Source of the DNA: Prinia subflava | Taxonomy: Eukaryota > Chordata > Aves > Passeriformes > Cisticolidae | Length of the DNA stretch: 64,000 nucleotides | Direction of reading: 5' to 3' | NCBI RefSeq assembly: GCF_021018805.1 | Contig: NW_026960607.1 | Coordinates: 4,094,501 to 4,158,500, forward strand | Shown: positions 24,957-36,200 of the stretch, piece by piece | Numbering within the stretch: position 1 is the stretch's first letter | Layout: every line of letters begins with the position of its first letter | The notes under the pieces: model-generated | The model's database searches: none | Seen by the model: the letters and a program-made list of their open reading frames with translations, nothing else | Told to the model about the DNA's origin: nothing | Made by a program: the position numbers and the translations under genes

Positions 24957-25643
24957 TTACAGCATTTGTTGGTGGGCTACGAACAGAATGTTGGCCCATT
25001 CTAAGTGGGTCTGAACAAATGAGACCAGCTTGTTCAGCAGGCATGGTCCAAAGGTAGGAGTTAAAAGCAGCATTGCCAGTGGACCTATCAGGGTGGAAAT
25101 TAGGGTGGTGAGCCATGGTGATTGGTTGAACCAGGACTCGAACCAACCCTGTTGGGCTTCCCTGTCTTTCTTCCTCTGAGCCAATCTATCTCGGAGTTCT
25201 GCCATGGAGTCTCTAACGACTCCTGTGTGATCAGCATAAAAGCAGCATTCTTCTTTCAAGGCGGCACACAAGCCTCCTTGTTGCATGAACAAGAGGTCCA
25301 GCCCTCGCCTGTTCTGTAAGACAACTTCTGAGAGCGAGGAAACTGATTTCTCCAGAAAGGAGATGGATTTCTCGATCCTCTGCAAGTCCTCATCGATGGT
25401 CATTTGCAGCTGAGAAAGTCCTTGGTGTTGGGTCACGAGGGCCGAGACACCTGTGGCTGCGCCGGTTGCTCCCAGGCCGAGCAGCATTGCAATAGTTACA
25501 CCTGTTATTATTTCTCTTTTGTGGAGCCGGCCGGGTTCCTCAAAAAGGTAGTACACCTCTTCGTCTGAGTGGTACAGGACCCTAGGAACAATTAGAACTT
25601 GGACACAAAAATCAGCAGAGTCATTAAATTTGGCAAGGAACAC
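24957..25643 (-). pseudogene. env: ERV-A env, TM (transmembrane) subunit
   Basis: An open stretch of 228 codons covering most of TM. Visible in order: a basic cleavage-like site RLHKR, a Gly/Ala-rich hydrophobic fusion-peptide segment, a heptad region, a CX6CC motif (C-AALKEE-CC) typical of gamma-type Env, then a membrane span around WLTTLISTLIGPLAMLLL and a short tail. The natural stop is followed by the polypurine tract and LTR. The SU part upstream is out of frame with it, so no intact Env can be made. The gamma-type TM contrasts with the betaretroviral pol. Confidence 0.85.
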
Positions 25644-25788
25644 ACGGACTCACCCCAGATTGCTGAAAAACCCACATCCCAGATGCAGATGGGACCACCC
25701 ACTTATTGATCTTTTTGTCAGGCTTGACAACTTCTGTGCAGATGTTGCCTTTCTGTTCTGCCAAGGTTGCACTGCCAAAACATCTGCC

Positions 25789-26183
25789 CTAGCCTGTGAC
25801 TTGACTCAGAGTGATTCCTCTGCGGGGAGTGTCCCACCTGCACTGGGGTGGATTGACAACTGCTGAGTAGCTAAAGGGAACATCAAGGGCAACACCTTCA
25901 TAGAAATGGGGTTCTGCGTCGTAACACAGCCAACACGAACTTGTGAGGTTCGGGACTGATCGGTTTAGTGACAAAAAGGTGGCATTCAACAGCTAAGGAA
26001 CAGATTGTAAGGAGCTGGTTTGGGCTTTTGGTAAGGAGCTACTGAGTTGAATGGAATAAGTGCGGTAGAGGTGGTTTTGGGGCTAGTTGTCGTCCCTGTC
26101 TTGGGTCTGTTTACTGTAAGAATTTGGTTAGATCCAACTGATTGAGATGCTGACAGCAAGAGCCTGATTACTATTATGTTCAC
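25789..26183 (-). pseudogene. env: ERV-A env, SU C-terminal part, two frames
   Basis: A Pro/Thr-rich hinge-like stretch (frame from 26183) followed, in another frame, by a Cys-rich segment containing CWLC. CWLC is the CXXC isomerase motif with which gamma-type SU pairs with CX6CC in TM. The frame changes and the stop before 25789 show that this part is decayed. Confidence 0.75.
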
Positions 26184-26874
26184 TCAAACATCGTGACCAA
26201 AGGTGCGAACGAACACCGTCCACACTCTGCCCATGGCCCAACTTGCGTGTGTCGGTTGCAAAATTGTCATGTTGTAGTTTTGACAAGTGTGTCTCCTCCT
26301 GTCTTGGGGTGTGTGTGTATATTGTTTTGTCGGACGCAAATTTTGGCTCACGACAGCCACGTGGTGCATACGTGACTTGCAGGAACTTATCTGCTTGTCG
26401 CGGTTTCCATCTATCGCTTGTCATGATAGTTTCACACCCCCAGTACCCACAATACCCATAACCTGGGTACATACAATAACTCTTTCCTGGGTTGGAGGCG
26501 GGACACCAATAGGTTTGCCACAATGAGGAGTTGCCGAACTTGGGGAATTTTGATTGTGAAAGGAATATGTCTTTTAGCCTAAACACAATGGATGGGCTGC
26601 TCGGTGTGGTGGTTTCTTTGAGCACCTCGTCACCTGAAAGATGTTGCAGGACCCACCTGAATGGCTGATGGGGGTAATAGTCTGAGTTGGCTTGCCCTCT
26701 GGCGACAAGCCCCAACAGCAGAATCACACAAAAACACCGTTGTTGTCTGGGTCTCACCGGTGTGGGACTCTTGGGTGTCATCGGGCTGCTTGTTGGTTCG
26801 TCCTTTTCCTCTGGAACAGGGGTGTATGCATTACAGGGGCGCCCCACGAGCATGTCTTGGAAACAGAAATGCAC
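26128..26874 (-). pseudogene. env: ERV-A env, signal peptide and SU N-terminal part
   Basis: A 248-codon frame opening within the end of pol. A hydrophobic signal segment, CFCVILLLGLVARG, lies near residues 47-60. It is followed by an ectodomain with Cys/Trp-rich motifs (YWCPAS, YCGYWGCE) of the kind seen in gamma-type SU. The frame runs out into a different phase near 26128. Two Met codons near the start are possible initiators. Confidence 0.75.
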
Positions 26875-27194
26875 AGTTTTTCATTAGTCTCATTCTGAAG
26901 GTCTGGCTTGATTGATTTCAGCGGGCACCATTTAACGGTGCCATTTCTCTTGACGGCCGCATATCCTCGGCCTGTGAGGACCAACCTCCACCCGGACTCC
27001 CACTCCCCCAATTCGTTTCTGACAATCACTGGGGGGCCTTCCTCAAGTGTCTGGGCTGTCCTGTGTTTTTGAATGGGGCTGTGCACAGCTTCTGCGCTAG
27101 CGAACTGATTCAATGCAAGCAAGGCAGTTGCTAGCAGCTGTGCCTGGTCCCCTGGGGGAATGGCACTGGCGAAACCCTCTGACTTTGCCAGCAC
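26778..27194 (-). pseudogene. pol: ERV-A integrase C-terminal domain
   Basis: Same frame as the rest of pol, resuming after the TGA at 27225. It contains the SH3-like DNA-binding segment (GPPVIVRNELGEWESGW...GRGYAAVKRNG) with the WCPLKSIKPD end typical of alpha/beta-type integrases. It overlaps the start of env in a different frame. Confidence 0.8.
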
Positions 27195-27224
27195 TTCTAT
27201 TTTGGTTTTGAGAGTTTGGTTTCC

Positions 27225-28718
27225 TCACTCCACTATGGCCTGGCCTGTGGAGTTATATGGAATGCCCTGCACTAAAGTGATGCCCCACTTTGAGGAAAAT
27301 TCTTGCACTGGTTTGGAGATGAAATTGGAACCATTGTCAGTTTTAATTTGCTTGGGGATACCAAGCCATGCCATGGCTGTCAGCCAGTGCTGGATTGTGG
27401 CCTTAGAGTTAGTTTTGGGGTGCTGTGTGGCCACAATCACTCCGCTGTAAGTGTCCACTGTCACTGCCAGACATGCTCTGGGCTTCAGCAGTTGACATAA
27501 AGTGAAGTCCGACTGCCAGATTTCTGAGGCTTTGAGACCTCTTGGGTTGACCCCACTGGTCCACAGGGGTGACTTCTGGCAATGAGGGCAGGTGGCCACT
27601 ACATGTTTCGCGTCCGCTGTCGAGATCCTGCATCTTTTTGCCAGCGCTTTGGCTCCGATGTGGAGCGACTCGTGCAGTTGAGGAGATTCCTGCAGTGTGC
27701 ACACTCCCTTTGCCGCGGCGTCCGCTTTGTCGTTGCCGGTCTGAAAGAAGCCCTTGACTGGGTTGTGGCTGTTGACGTGAATGACAGATACGGTTCCCTG
27801 TCGTGAGGAGAGCGCTTCTTCAAGCATTGAGGCTGCTGCAGAGGTTGACACACCTGGTCCTGACATGGCCAGGCAGAGCCTTGCCATGAATATAGAGTCC
27901 ATTATGATGTTGAGGTGTTCCTCTTGGAAGAGTCCGCACGCCAAGACTACAGCTGCTGCTTCCACTTGTTGCACTGACAGTGTGGGGTCGCATGTTTTGA
28001 CACAATGCCATTGTTCTCCTGCCTGCCACACTGCTGCTGCAGTGGAAGTCGTGGAGGAGGCGTCTGTGAAGACCGTCGGTCCTGGCAGTGGTCGGTCCAT
28101 GACCTTTGGTGGCATGTCTATGTCGACAATGGTCAGTAGCTGAGACCAAGGGGGTCTGGAGGTGTAGCATATTTCTCCTCCGAAGCCAGTGAGGGCAAGG
28201 GCCAGGTGCTCCGACATTGCGGTTGACTCCGTGCTCAGCTGCTTGCGGAAGGGAAGGTGGATTCTTGTCAGCTCGGTTCCCAGGTGTCTCAAGGCGAGTT
28301 TCCTGTCTTTCATGATGAGGTTGGTGATGCATTTGACTCCCGGGGAAATTGCACAAGCTGGTCTTCCGAGGACCACCCATTGGATCGGCTGGGATTTTTC
28401 GGAAGGTCCTTGAGCCAGTGCTCCCACTCCTCCCTTCTGGGTAAAGTGGACGTATAGATCAAGCGGCACACCTGGGTTCCACCTGGCAAGTGTGCCAGTA
28501 GACATCTGATGTTCGATGAAGTCGAGGGAGCTCGCTGCTTGCGGTGTCAGCTCCTTGGGTTCCCAGGGGTGCTTTCCTTTCAGGAGGTCATACAAGGGGT
28601 CCATGACCTCGGGAGGAATTAGGATGATGTTGTGGAGCCACTGCAGAGAACCTACAAGTCGCTGCATGTCATGGAGTGTCTTGATGTCTCGGCGGACCTT
28701 CACCTTGGGAGGGGTCAC
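27225..28718 (-). pseudogene. pol: ERV-A pol: RT connection, RNase H and integrase
   Basis: A 497-codon open stretch. RNase H has the acidic set visible as FTDASS, VEAAAV, IMDSIF and GNDKAD. Integrase shows the zinc-binding HHCC pattern ending CPHCQ, then the core D,D,E residues in WQSDF, KTDNGSNF and the final GQAIVE. A TGA follows the catalytic Glu directly, at a codon that is normally Arg, suggesting a CpG transition. It is joined in frame to RT across a single TAA at 28719-28721. The product would act in reverse transcription and integration if intact. Confidence 0.9.
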
Positions 28719-29585
28719 TTAGGAATTTGTGATCCCCACTCCCAGGAAAGTCACGCAGGGTCCTCTCTTGATCTTTGCACTCGCGATCTCAAAGCCGTTG
28801 GCCTGGAGAGTTTCTGTGATTGTGGACACTAAGTGATCCACTTGGCTTGCTGATGGCGCGGTGATGAGGATGTCGTCCATGTATTGAATGATGGCTGCAG
28901 CAGGGTAGGAGTGTCGGACTGGCATCAGTGCTCTGTCCACGGTGATTTGGCATACGGTCGGGCTGTCCACAAAACCTTGCGGCAGCACCTTCCATTGGAA
29001 GCAGAGGTTGGGTCGCTCGCCTTTTGGGAACACGACAGAAAAGGCGAACCGTCCCTTGTCCTCAGTATGCAGGGGTATCGAAAAGAAACAGTCTTTGATG
29101 TCCAGCACTGCGCATGGCTGGCCTTCGGGGATGGCTGAGTTCATGGGCAGCAGTGTCTGAACAGGACCCATAGGTTGGATTGTCTTGTTCACTTCCCTCA
29201 GGTCGTGGATGAGGCGATAGCCTTCTCCAGACCTTTTGGGGATTACAAACACGGGGGTGTTCCACAGGCTGGTGGAGGGTTCTATGTGACCCTTTTGCAG
29301 CTCGCAGTCAACCAGTTCCAGCAAGGCTGTCATTTGAGGCTTTGACAGGGGCCACTGCTCCACCCATATGGGGTCTGATGACTTCCAAGTCAGTATGATC
29401 GGCAGAGGTGGGCATACGGCAGTGGCCCTCAGGATAAATTTGTGATCCTGGCTCCTAACATAGCAAGGATGTCCCTTCCTATCAAGGGTGGGGTGTTTTG
29501 CAAAATGTAGGGGTAGATTGCCACTGTCTGTTCTGGTCCCTTTTCCGTGTGAAGTGTTATAGCCACCAACTGGGTGCTTTTCCAT
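28719..29585 (-). pseudogene. pol: ERV-A pol: reverse transcriptase
   Basis: A 288-codon frame with classical RT blocks: WPLSKPQM, ELQKGHIEPSTSLWNTPVF, YRLIHDLREVNK, AVLDIKDCFFSIPL (first catalytic Asp), LPQGFVDSP and the YMDD box in QYMDDILI. All three catalytic Asp are present. The frame is one step (-1) from protease. It ends in a TAA that interrupts pol before the thumb/connection region. Confidence 0.92.
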
Positions 29586-30181
29586 GCCCGGGATTGCCCT
29601 CCCACTCCATTCACTGGGGGGACTTCTTTAAATTGCCAATGGCGGGGCCAGTATGCCTGAGGGAAAATCAAACAATCGGACCCCGTGTCCATCCAGAACT
29701 GGAGCCCTATGACGTGGGGGTCCTGACTGCCGTAAAGGCGGCATGTCCCCCACACCACCAGGGGCTCCTTCCTGATTTTCATGGCCAGGGCCACCCAGGG
29801 ATCCCGCTCTGGGGCGTCCCCTGCTGGCCCTGTGGCGCAGGCGCGGCTTGTGGCGGGTGCAGTTGTGTCGCCGGCGGGATTTCGAAACTGGCTGCCTCCT
29901 GTGGGAGCATGGGGTATGAGGGTCCCCCGCCCCACTGGGGGTTGGCATAGATGGGCCACCTTGCATTCGCGGCGGGAGGAGGCTGAGTGCAGCCCGCACG
30001 CCCCCTCCCTTTCCTGTTTCCCTGGGGCCAGGACCTGCAGTCTTTGACGAGGTGCCCTTTCTTCCCACAGCCCCAGCAGGGCCCTCTTGCACGTGCTTGG
30101 AGCGGGGGCACCGCGGGAGATGGCTGTGCTGGCTAGGGAAAGCTCACTGCGATGTGGCCTGCCTGGCCACATTTGAAGCAC
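29429..30181 (-). pseudogene. pro: ERV-A protease (retropepsin), open frame
   Basis: An aspartic protease with the active-site motif WMDTGSDCLIF and the C-terminal conserved PLIGRDILAMLG. The protease fold covers roughly the last 120 codons; the earlier part of the open frame overlaps the Gag nucleocapsid region. The frame is -1 relative to gag, as expected for ribosomal frameshifting in betaretroviruses. I did not see a dUTPase domain. Confidence 0.85.
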
Positions 30182-31146
30182 GCCATTGCACTGGTTAGGG
30201 TGCGAACGGCTGCTTGGATGGGTGTCAGGTGCTCCTCTTTTACGACATGTTTAATCATGTCTGCGAGGCTGGCTCTGGCCGGCAAGGAATGCAAAACGTC
30301 CTTGGTGGTGGAATTACACTGCTGGCACAAGCAGTCAGCCACCACGGGGCCCCTTGCCTCTGGAGGCAGGGTAGACGAGTCTACTGCCACCTGGAGGCGG
30401 TCCACAAACTGCGTGAAGCTTTCACTCTCTGCCTGCTTTATCATGGACCACGGCGATCGCTTGGCCACCACCCAAGAGGCAGCACGAATGGCCTCCCTGG
30501 CGGCACGAGTGGTCGCCCTGACTTCCTCAGCCCGCATATGTGCGGCTTGTTGCTGAGGCATAATCATTTCATCGTGTTTGCCCATCAGCCTGGATAAGCT
30601 CGAGCCGTGCAGTGGTTGCCCCGCCCCAGAAGCCTGGGCCAGTAGGTTTGTGCAATTATCCTTCCATTCTTGCTTAAATACAATCATTCCCTCCCCGTCA
30701 AAAATCATGCGACCTATTTGTTTAATGTCAAAATGAAACAAGTCGTCATTGCCAAAAAGGCCGTCCACGAGGGTGGAGACTATGGCTGAATTCATCACTT
30801 TCTCTGAAATTGCTTTGACAATTGCCTGTACATCTTTGGGATTTATTGGAGTATAGGTTTTTTGTTGGTTTCCATCTGGCCTGGTGACCCTCACAGGGAA
30901 GGCTTGGACTGCGGCCGAGGGGGCCCATTCAGCACAAGATATTTTTATCTTTCCCCAGTTGGTGAACTGGGCTGGTTCGTTTTGTATCTCCCTTTCAGAG
31001 CGGCTCAAGGCTTTTTTTGTTTTCGCTTTAAATCGCGTTAGCTCTGCTCTCTCCGTTTCCGAGTCCCAGCCAGCTTCCATCAGCTCTCCCGAACTGCTGG
31101 AGCTGCTGCTGCTGGACTCAGAGTCGGAAGCCGAATGCCAGCACAC
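29779..31146 (-). pseudogene. gag: ERV-A gag: capsid and nucleocapsid
   Basis: An open stretch from a Ser-rich linker through a capsid-like domain (QAFPVRVTRPDGN..., major homology-like ESFTQFVDRLQ) to the first zinc knuckle, CFKCGQAGHIAVSF. In that knuckle the fourth Cys is Phe, and TAG at 30133-30135 follows. The same frame then continues into a good second knuckle, CWGCGKKGHLVKDC, and a Pro/Gln-rich end near 29779. The stop between the knuckles and the lost Cys mark decay. Confidence 0.85.
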
Positions 31147-31660
31147 TTCCAGGCTCCCGTGCCGTTTTGTGCGGCTCCAGCCCCGCCCCTCCCTTTGGGG
31201 GTGGTGCTGCTCCTGCCCCCTGGGCTTGCCCTGCCCCTCGGGGGGGAGGTCTCTCCCTTAAATGGAAGCAGCATTGAGCGCGGCTCCCGAGTGGGCATGC
31301 ACTCTCTGCTGCCCTCCTGCGCACGCGCGTTTGCGAAAGCCCGCAACTCCGGACTGAGCGCGCGCTCTCTGCTGTTCTCCCGCGCATACGCGCCTGCGGA
31401 AAGCCGCGGCTCCAGACCGAGCACGTGCTCCCTGCCGCTCTGAGCATGCACTCTCTCCCTTCCTGCCACGCGTACGCGTCAGCAAAAGTCCGTGGCTCCT
31501 GTCTGAGCATGCGCTCTTCTCCCTCTTCCCAGTCTTTTTCCCGCGCATGCACAGAAGCAAACACCCACCGCTCCGGGCTCGTCCCACCGAGGATTGCCGT
31601 GCCCTGCCCCTCCCTTCGGGGGTCGGCGCCATGTTCAGGCGTGTACGGCGGTGGTGGTGC
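31118..31660 (-). repeat. Imperfect tandem repeats in the ERV-A gag linker
   Basis: Between about 31270 and 31570 a GC-rich unit of roughly 60-65 bases recurs four to five times. Each unit carries a GCGCA(T/C)(A/G)CGCG-like block, a GCnAAAG(C/T)CCG block and a CTCTCT/GAGCATGCGCTCT block. It sits between the matrix part of gag (right of the inserted LTR) and the Ser-rich start of the capsid block, where beta-type Gag has a variable linker. Several frames stay open across it. Confidence 0.7.
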
Positions 31661-32411
31661 TGAAAAGTACAGGGCATATACCTTTATTAATATTCAGCTC
31701 TTTATTAAAGTGATCAGCTCATAATTAAAGTCATCAGCAGGATTGCAGAGTCCGATCAGAGTTTTCCACGCTGCTGCAGCCATCCGAAGGAGCAGGTGCT
31801 GTCCCAGTGGATGTTGAGTCCTTGTTCCCATAGAAACAGCTGGCAGTTCTCTCTGGTCAACCCTCAGAAGGCAGAGCAGTGGCAGTCAGCTCTTTGCCCT
31901 CAGGGAAAAGTTTCAAGAGTTTCCCATTCTCTGCCTGAGTTGCTTCAGCTGGCTGGTTCCCATTCCATCCGAACTCCTCATAGGTCATGGTGAATCTTCA
32001 AATCAGGTCAGGGGGTGCATCCACTTCGTGCTCAGCCAGGGCACTATCAAATTCTCCTCTGACGCCTCTAGCTTCTTGTTTTGGGGTCAGTTTCCCTAAA
32101 AAAATCCTCCCAGGATCCACCAGGGCAGTTTTATTTGCATATACACATGCATATGCATTTGTCCTGGTCGTAGCCGAGGTTACTCCTTCCGAATGAGGTA
32201 GTTATAAAGGACAATAGGGCTATCTAGGTGTGGGCAGCTTCTTTTCACATTTCAATTAGGTAGGGAAAAGTTGCCAGGCAACTTTCCTTCAGGGCAGCTC
32301 TCCCTACTCAGATTGGCTGGGGTGTGGGGGGTTACTCTAGCCATGAGAGGGTCAGTTGTGGAGTGGTTTGTTGTTTTTTTTGTTTTGTTTTGTTTTTTTC
32401 CATTCTTAACA
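31661..32411 (-). mobile_element. Solo LTR, ~1 kb family, copy 3, inserted in ERV-A gag
   Basis: 751 bp with a 4-bp duplication GTGC (31657-31660 and 32412-32415). Most of it aligns with the LTRs at 14642 and 17933, including the AATAAAGAGCTG signal and octamer (32133-32140). Its far end (32346-32411) is replaced by a T/G-rich stretch, so it is shorter than its sisters. Gag-coding sequence lies on both sides, which shows that this insertion is younger than ERV-A. Confidence 0.88.
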
Positions 32412-33214
32412 GTGCCGGTCGCGTCTCTTCCAAAGCCGCGTTGTCAGAGTCTCTGGCTTTTTCCGCCAGCTCCCCCCAGAAAAACTGCGCACTCTGCTGC
32501 GCTTCCAGCACCGAATCGCTGACGGATCAGGGACCCGCGGATTTTTGGGGAGGTTCCCTGAGGGGGTGGGGACCCGGTGGTTTTGGTGGGAGAGTCGGGT
32601 GGTTTTCTGGTGGCACCAGGGGGTTTGGACTTGGGCTCGGGGGGGAAACACGCCCGGCTCCCGCGAATCCCCCCCTCGGACAGACTGCCTTCAGAGGCGG
32701 TTTGCATTGCCGCTCCTATCCCCAGCTTGGATGTAGCTAATAAACATACACGCGTGGCACTCCAGGTCTCCTGTTCCTCAAGCGCCTTGCACAGGGCCTG
32801 TTCGACTTTACCCCACGCCTTGAGGCTTTTGCTACTGCCTGAGGATTTCGTGTCCTCAGCTAGGGCTACTGTGCATTTCTCCCACAGCTCCGAATGGAGT
32901 ATTTCTACTGGGCGTTCAATCGCCTTAAGCTCCAGAAGTCTTGCGTTAGCAAGACAGAAATCCTTGAGCTTGCACTTAATTCCCCACTGTTTATAAATCA
33001 GACTCACGACCTTCGCGATAGCGTCCATGGCTCTCATGGGTCCAGGGATGTCTCCCTCGCCGAAGGCGGTTTCTCGCCGCTCCAGCCACTGTTCCTTGTC
33101 CAGGCAAACCCCAAATCCCCGATTGTTTCCTCCCGGGTTTCGGCACCAGACCTGGTATCTCAGATACCCCTTGGAGAATAGCTCTTCCTCTCTTAGAAGC
33201 CTATAAAAATACAT
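32412..33214 (-). pseudogene. gag: ERV-A gag: matrix region, 5'-truncated
   Basis: A 250-codon open frame with matrix-like sequence (FSKGYLRYQVWCRNPGGN, AIAKVVSLIYKQWGIKCK) and a Pro-rich tail. The N-terminal myristoylation region and everything upstream are missing; the similarity stops near 33205, where unrelated AT-rich DNA starts. The 3' end of this segment is cut by the LTR at 31661-32411. The frame shown reads a few bases into the duplication/LTR junction. Confidence 0.75.
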
Positions 33215-36200
33215 AGATCATTGTGCATCTCCACTGGTTCATAAGAATCCATACTGAATGCTCAGCAGTGATAGTAACTAATAATAAGTGAAAATTCTTG
33301 TTTATTTTGACTTGAAACTGTCAGATAAAACACCAGAGTTTCTAGTCAGATTTTCTGACTTTGTTTTCCCCAAATTAATCCATCCTGCTGATCCAGAGGA
33401 ATTATATCACTAACCAGACAAGATCTGGGATAAACATATCTATGGGTCAAAGAATTTTGTGAAGCACATCTTCAAGTCAAATTGCAAATGTCACTAGGGA
33501 AAGTTCTCAGCTTTTCCTTGTTCCTTTCTATTAAATTGCAAGATGGTAAGTGGGCTGTGCAGAAACAAAATTTAAAAAATGCAAAAAGATCATGTGAGCA
33601 ACCTCTTGAAAGGAAGAAGTTGGCCAAGAAATGCTTAAAGGGATAAATTTTGAAATGTTGTTTAGGTGTCTGTGATTTTTTTTTCACCACAGATTTCACC
33701 GGGATTATTATCTCATGGTTTTATAGGATCTATGTGCCTACCATGAATATAAAGGATGTTTTTTCTTCAGCCCAGGGTACAGCACCAGATGCCAAATACA
33801 TTTGCCTTCTTCGTTGACTATGATCATGAAATTACTTTTTCTAGGCAAAACTCCTTAGCTCAAAAATTATGATTTCAGGAGAAAATGATGCACTCTGTCC
33901 TGATTTTTTTTCTGTGCTTGGAAATGAAAACCTACCCAGAAACAAAACTCTATTCCTCTTGTTTGCCATTTTATGTTTTTTTGTAGAGGAAAAAAAAATC
34001 CACTTCCCTGTCTATTAGTGCCCAGCTGCCTTTCCTGCCTGAGGGAAGACAGTGCTCCGGAAGAAAGTGGTAGTCACCAAGCAGAAGGAATGTGCACATA
34101 ACCTGACACTGGGGAGAGATGTGCAAAAGGAAAGGAAATGGGGATGGCTCAGACCAGGCTAAACCTTATATAATTTTTTTTTAAATGTTTGCTATGCATG
34201 TTGCAGAGATGCACAACCTAGAAAGTATATTTTCTTTAATTTTAATCTGGGAAAAAAGTGTTCTGTGTTCCTGCCATCATTTCCAGGTTCTTATTGCCTT
34301 ACAAGTCATAATTACAATTATTAGAATAATAATAGAAAGGTAAAACATGCTTTGGTAGACTTTGTCTTACTCTGTTTCAGCCTCTCAAGGCATCACTGTT
34401 ACCCTACAATCTATACGGTTGATTTTTTTAAATACAATGGACCAGCCCTGGTCCTGAAGAATCATAAATTATGAAGTCCCTCCTAGACAAAAGACAACTT
34501 CATCAGTTACCTATGAACTGTATTGATGAATTTTCTTTCTTACTTAAGGAAAATACATTTACATGGGCTCCAAGGTGCACTTATTTTTCTGTTTCCTTCC
34601 ATCCCTTACAAGTAAAATTTATTCTAAGATCTAGGAAATACATACACATATTTCTTCCTAATAGGAAAAGAAAGAGGTCAGCTTTGGAGCAGTAGTGCCT
34701 GTGATCCCCACCAGTGCGACCACATGTTCCATTTCAGGCAACCCATTTGTGGTCAGATTCTTCTCTGGCACTGGTCATAATTTCAGAGCTTTTTTAATTT
34801 AAAGAGTCACTTATATTGTCTTGAATAAATGATGTTCAAGAAAAAACCCACAATTCTTGCAAAGCACAAGGTTCTATAATAAATTTTTATTTGCTGGTTA
34901 ACTTTAAATTATGTAACCCTTTTACATATCCAGACCCTTCATGCCCTAGATTTCAGCAGGGAAAGTATTTTTAAAAGTGTTTTTCATGTTATAAAGAGAA
35001 CTCTCATAAGCTATCATCTAAATAAGGCAAACATATTTGTACCTTTCTACTGCAGCTTTAAAGCACATGCTTAGGAAAGAGAGGTGCTTACTGCAGTATT
35101 CAACATTGAAGTTACTGTTTATATTTACTAGGGAAATTTCAGGAAAGAAATACAAACATAATTTTGTCCTTAATTCCAGGTTTTAGAGCTTCACATGCAG
35201 TTGGAAAATTATTTGTCTCACCTAAAGCTATCCATTCAGTTGTACAAATTTCTGTAAGATTTTCAGACAGAAAGAGTTAACTTTCTGGACATAATTTTCC
35301 ACATAAATGATCTTCTGTTTTGGATTTGGGCAGCCACTAGCCACAGTAAATTTTAATGCAGGTGTTAGGACAGGTGTTGGACTCCATGTTTCCATGGATC
35401 CTCTGCAGAGAGTGAGAAGTGCAGGAATTGAATTAAAACCTTTAGAAAAACCAGAATATATAAAGCCACACACACATAAAATAGAGATTTAAGCTTCAGC
35501 TTTAAGCTTCCCATACCCTAAGTGTGTAATTGTTAGTGTAGAAGTTCAGAGCTTCAGGCTTAGTGATATAGTTTAGACATAACAAAAATAGAGTAGAGTA
35601 CTGCTTATAATTTTTGGTATGAATTTTGAGTAAATAAGATAAAGTTTCTCACATATGCTAAGACAGAGTTTTTACACATAACAAGATATAATTTTTACAT
35701 TAGCAAGATAGAGTTTTTGCACTAATAGATATGCTATGTGCGTAGGTTTTTGATACTGCTTTTCGTAGTTTTATGAACTTTAAGAATTGAGCCTAGATTG
35801 GGTAGTGTGTAGATAAAGGCATGAATATGCATTTGTAACATATAGATAAAAAGCCTCTGGGTTGGAAGTGGAGGTATTGATTGATGAATCCGATCTATCG
35901 ATCCAACCTCCACCTTCTGCAGCCTGAGGAAGGAGCCCTGCCAGGGAGCCGAAATGGGATTCTACAGGTACAATCTGTTGTAGTCTTTGTCGCTTGGAAT
36001 CAGGGCCATGGGGTCCCCTTCCCTTTCCCCCTTGCAGTGCTTGCCCCGGAACTCTGTTCAGGGCTGCCGGGGGCTCTGCGCAGGTTTGGGACCCCAGGAC
36101 CCCTTCCTGCCTCTGCGACCCCGCGGCCCGGGAACCCTGCTTGGGGTCAGGAGTTGGAGGTTGTTTTATCCTAAGGCTGGAATGTTATGTTAAATTCCAT

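Larger units (their letters stand above)
24406..33214 (-). mobile_element. Provirus ERV-A: betaretrovirus-like gag-pro-pol with gamma-type env, degraded
   Basis: On the - strand the order is gag, protease, RT, RNase H, integrase, env (SU, TM), polypurine tract, 3' LTR. Gag, pro and pol lie in three successive frames, each a -1 step, as in betaretroviruses, and pol overlaps env by about 100 bases. Damage: a stop between the two Gag zinc knuckles, a TAA after RT, a TGA right after the integrase catalytic Glu, several frame changes in env, and a ~0.75 kb LTR inserted in gag. The right end stops inside gag near 33205 with no leader or 5' LTR, so the copy is 5'-truncated and cannot be autonomous. 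The mosaic resembles the type-D plan (beta pol with gamma-type env). Confidence 0.9.

Noticed and set aside
31118..31677. Arg/Ala-rich frames at the start of ERV-A gag that might be a separate gene
   Set aside because: They lie over the CpG-rich tandem repeats and run into the inserted LTR. They are alternative frames of a gag linker.
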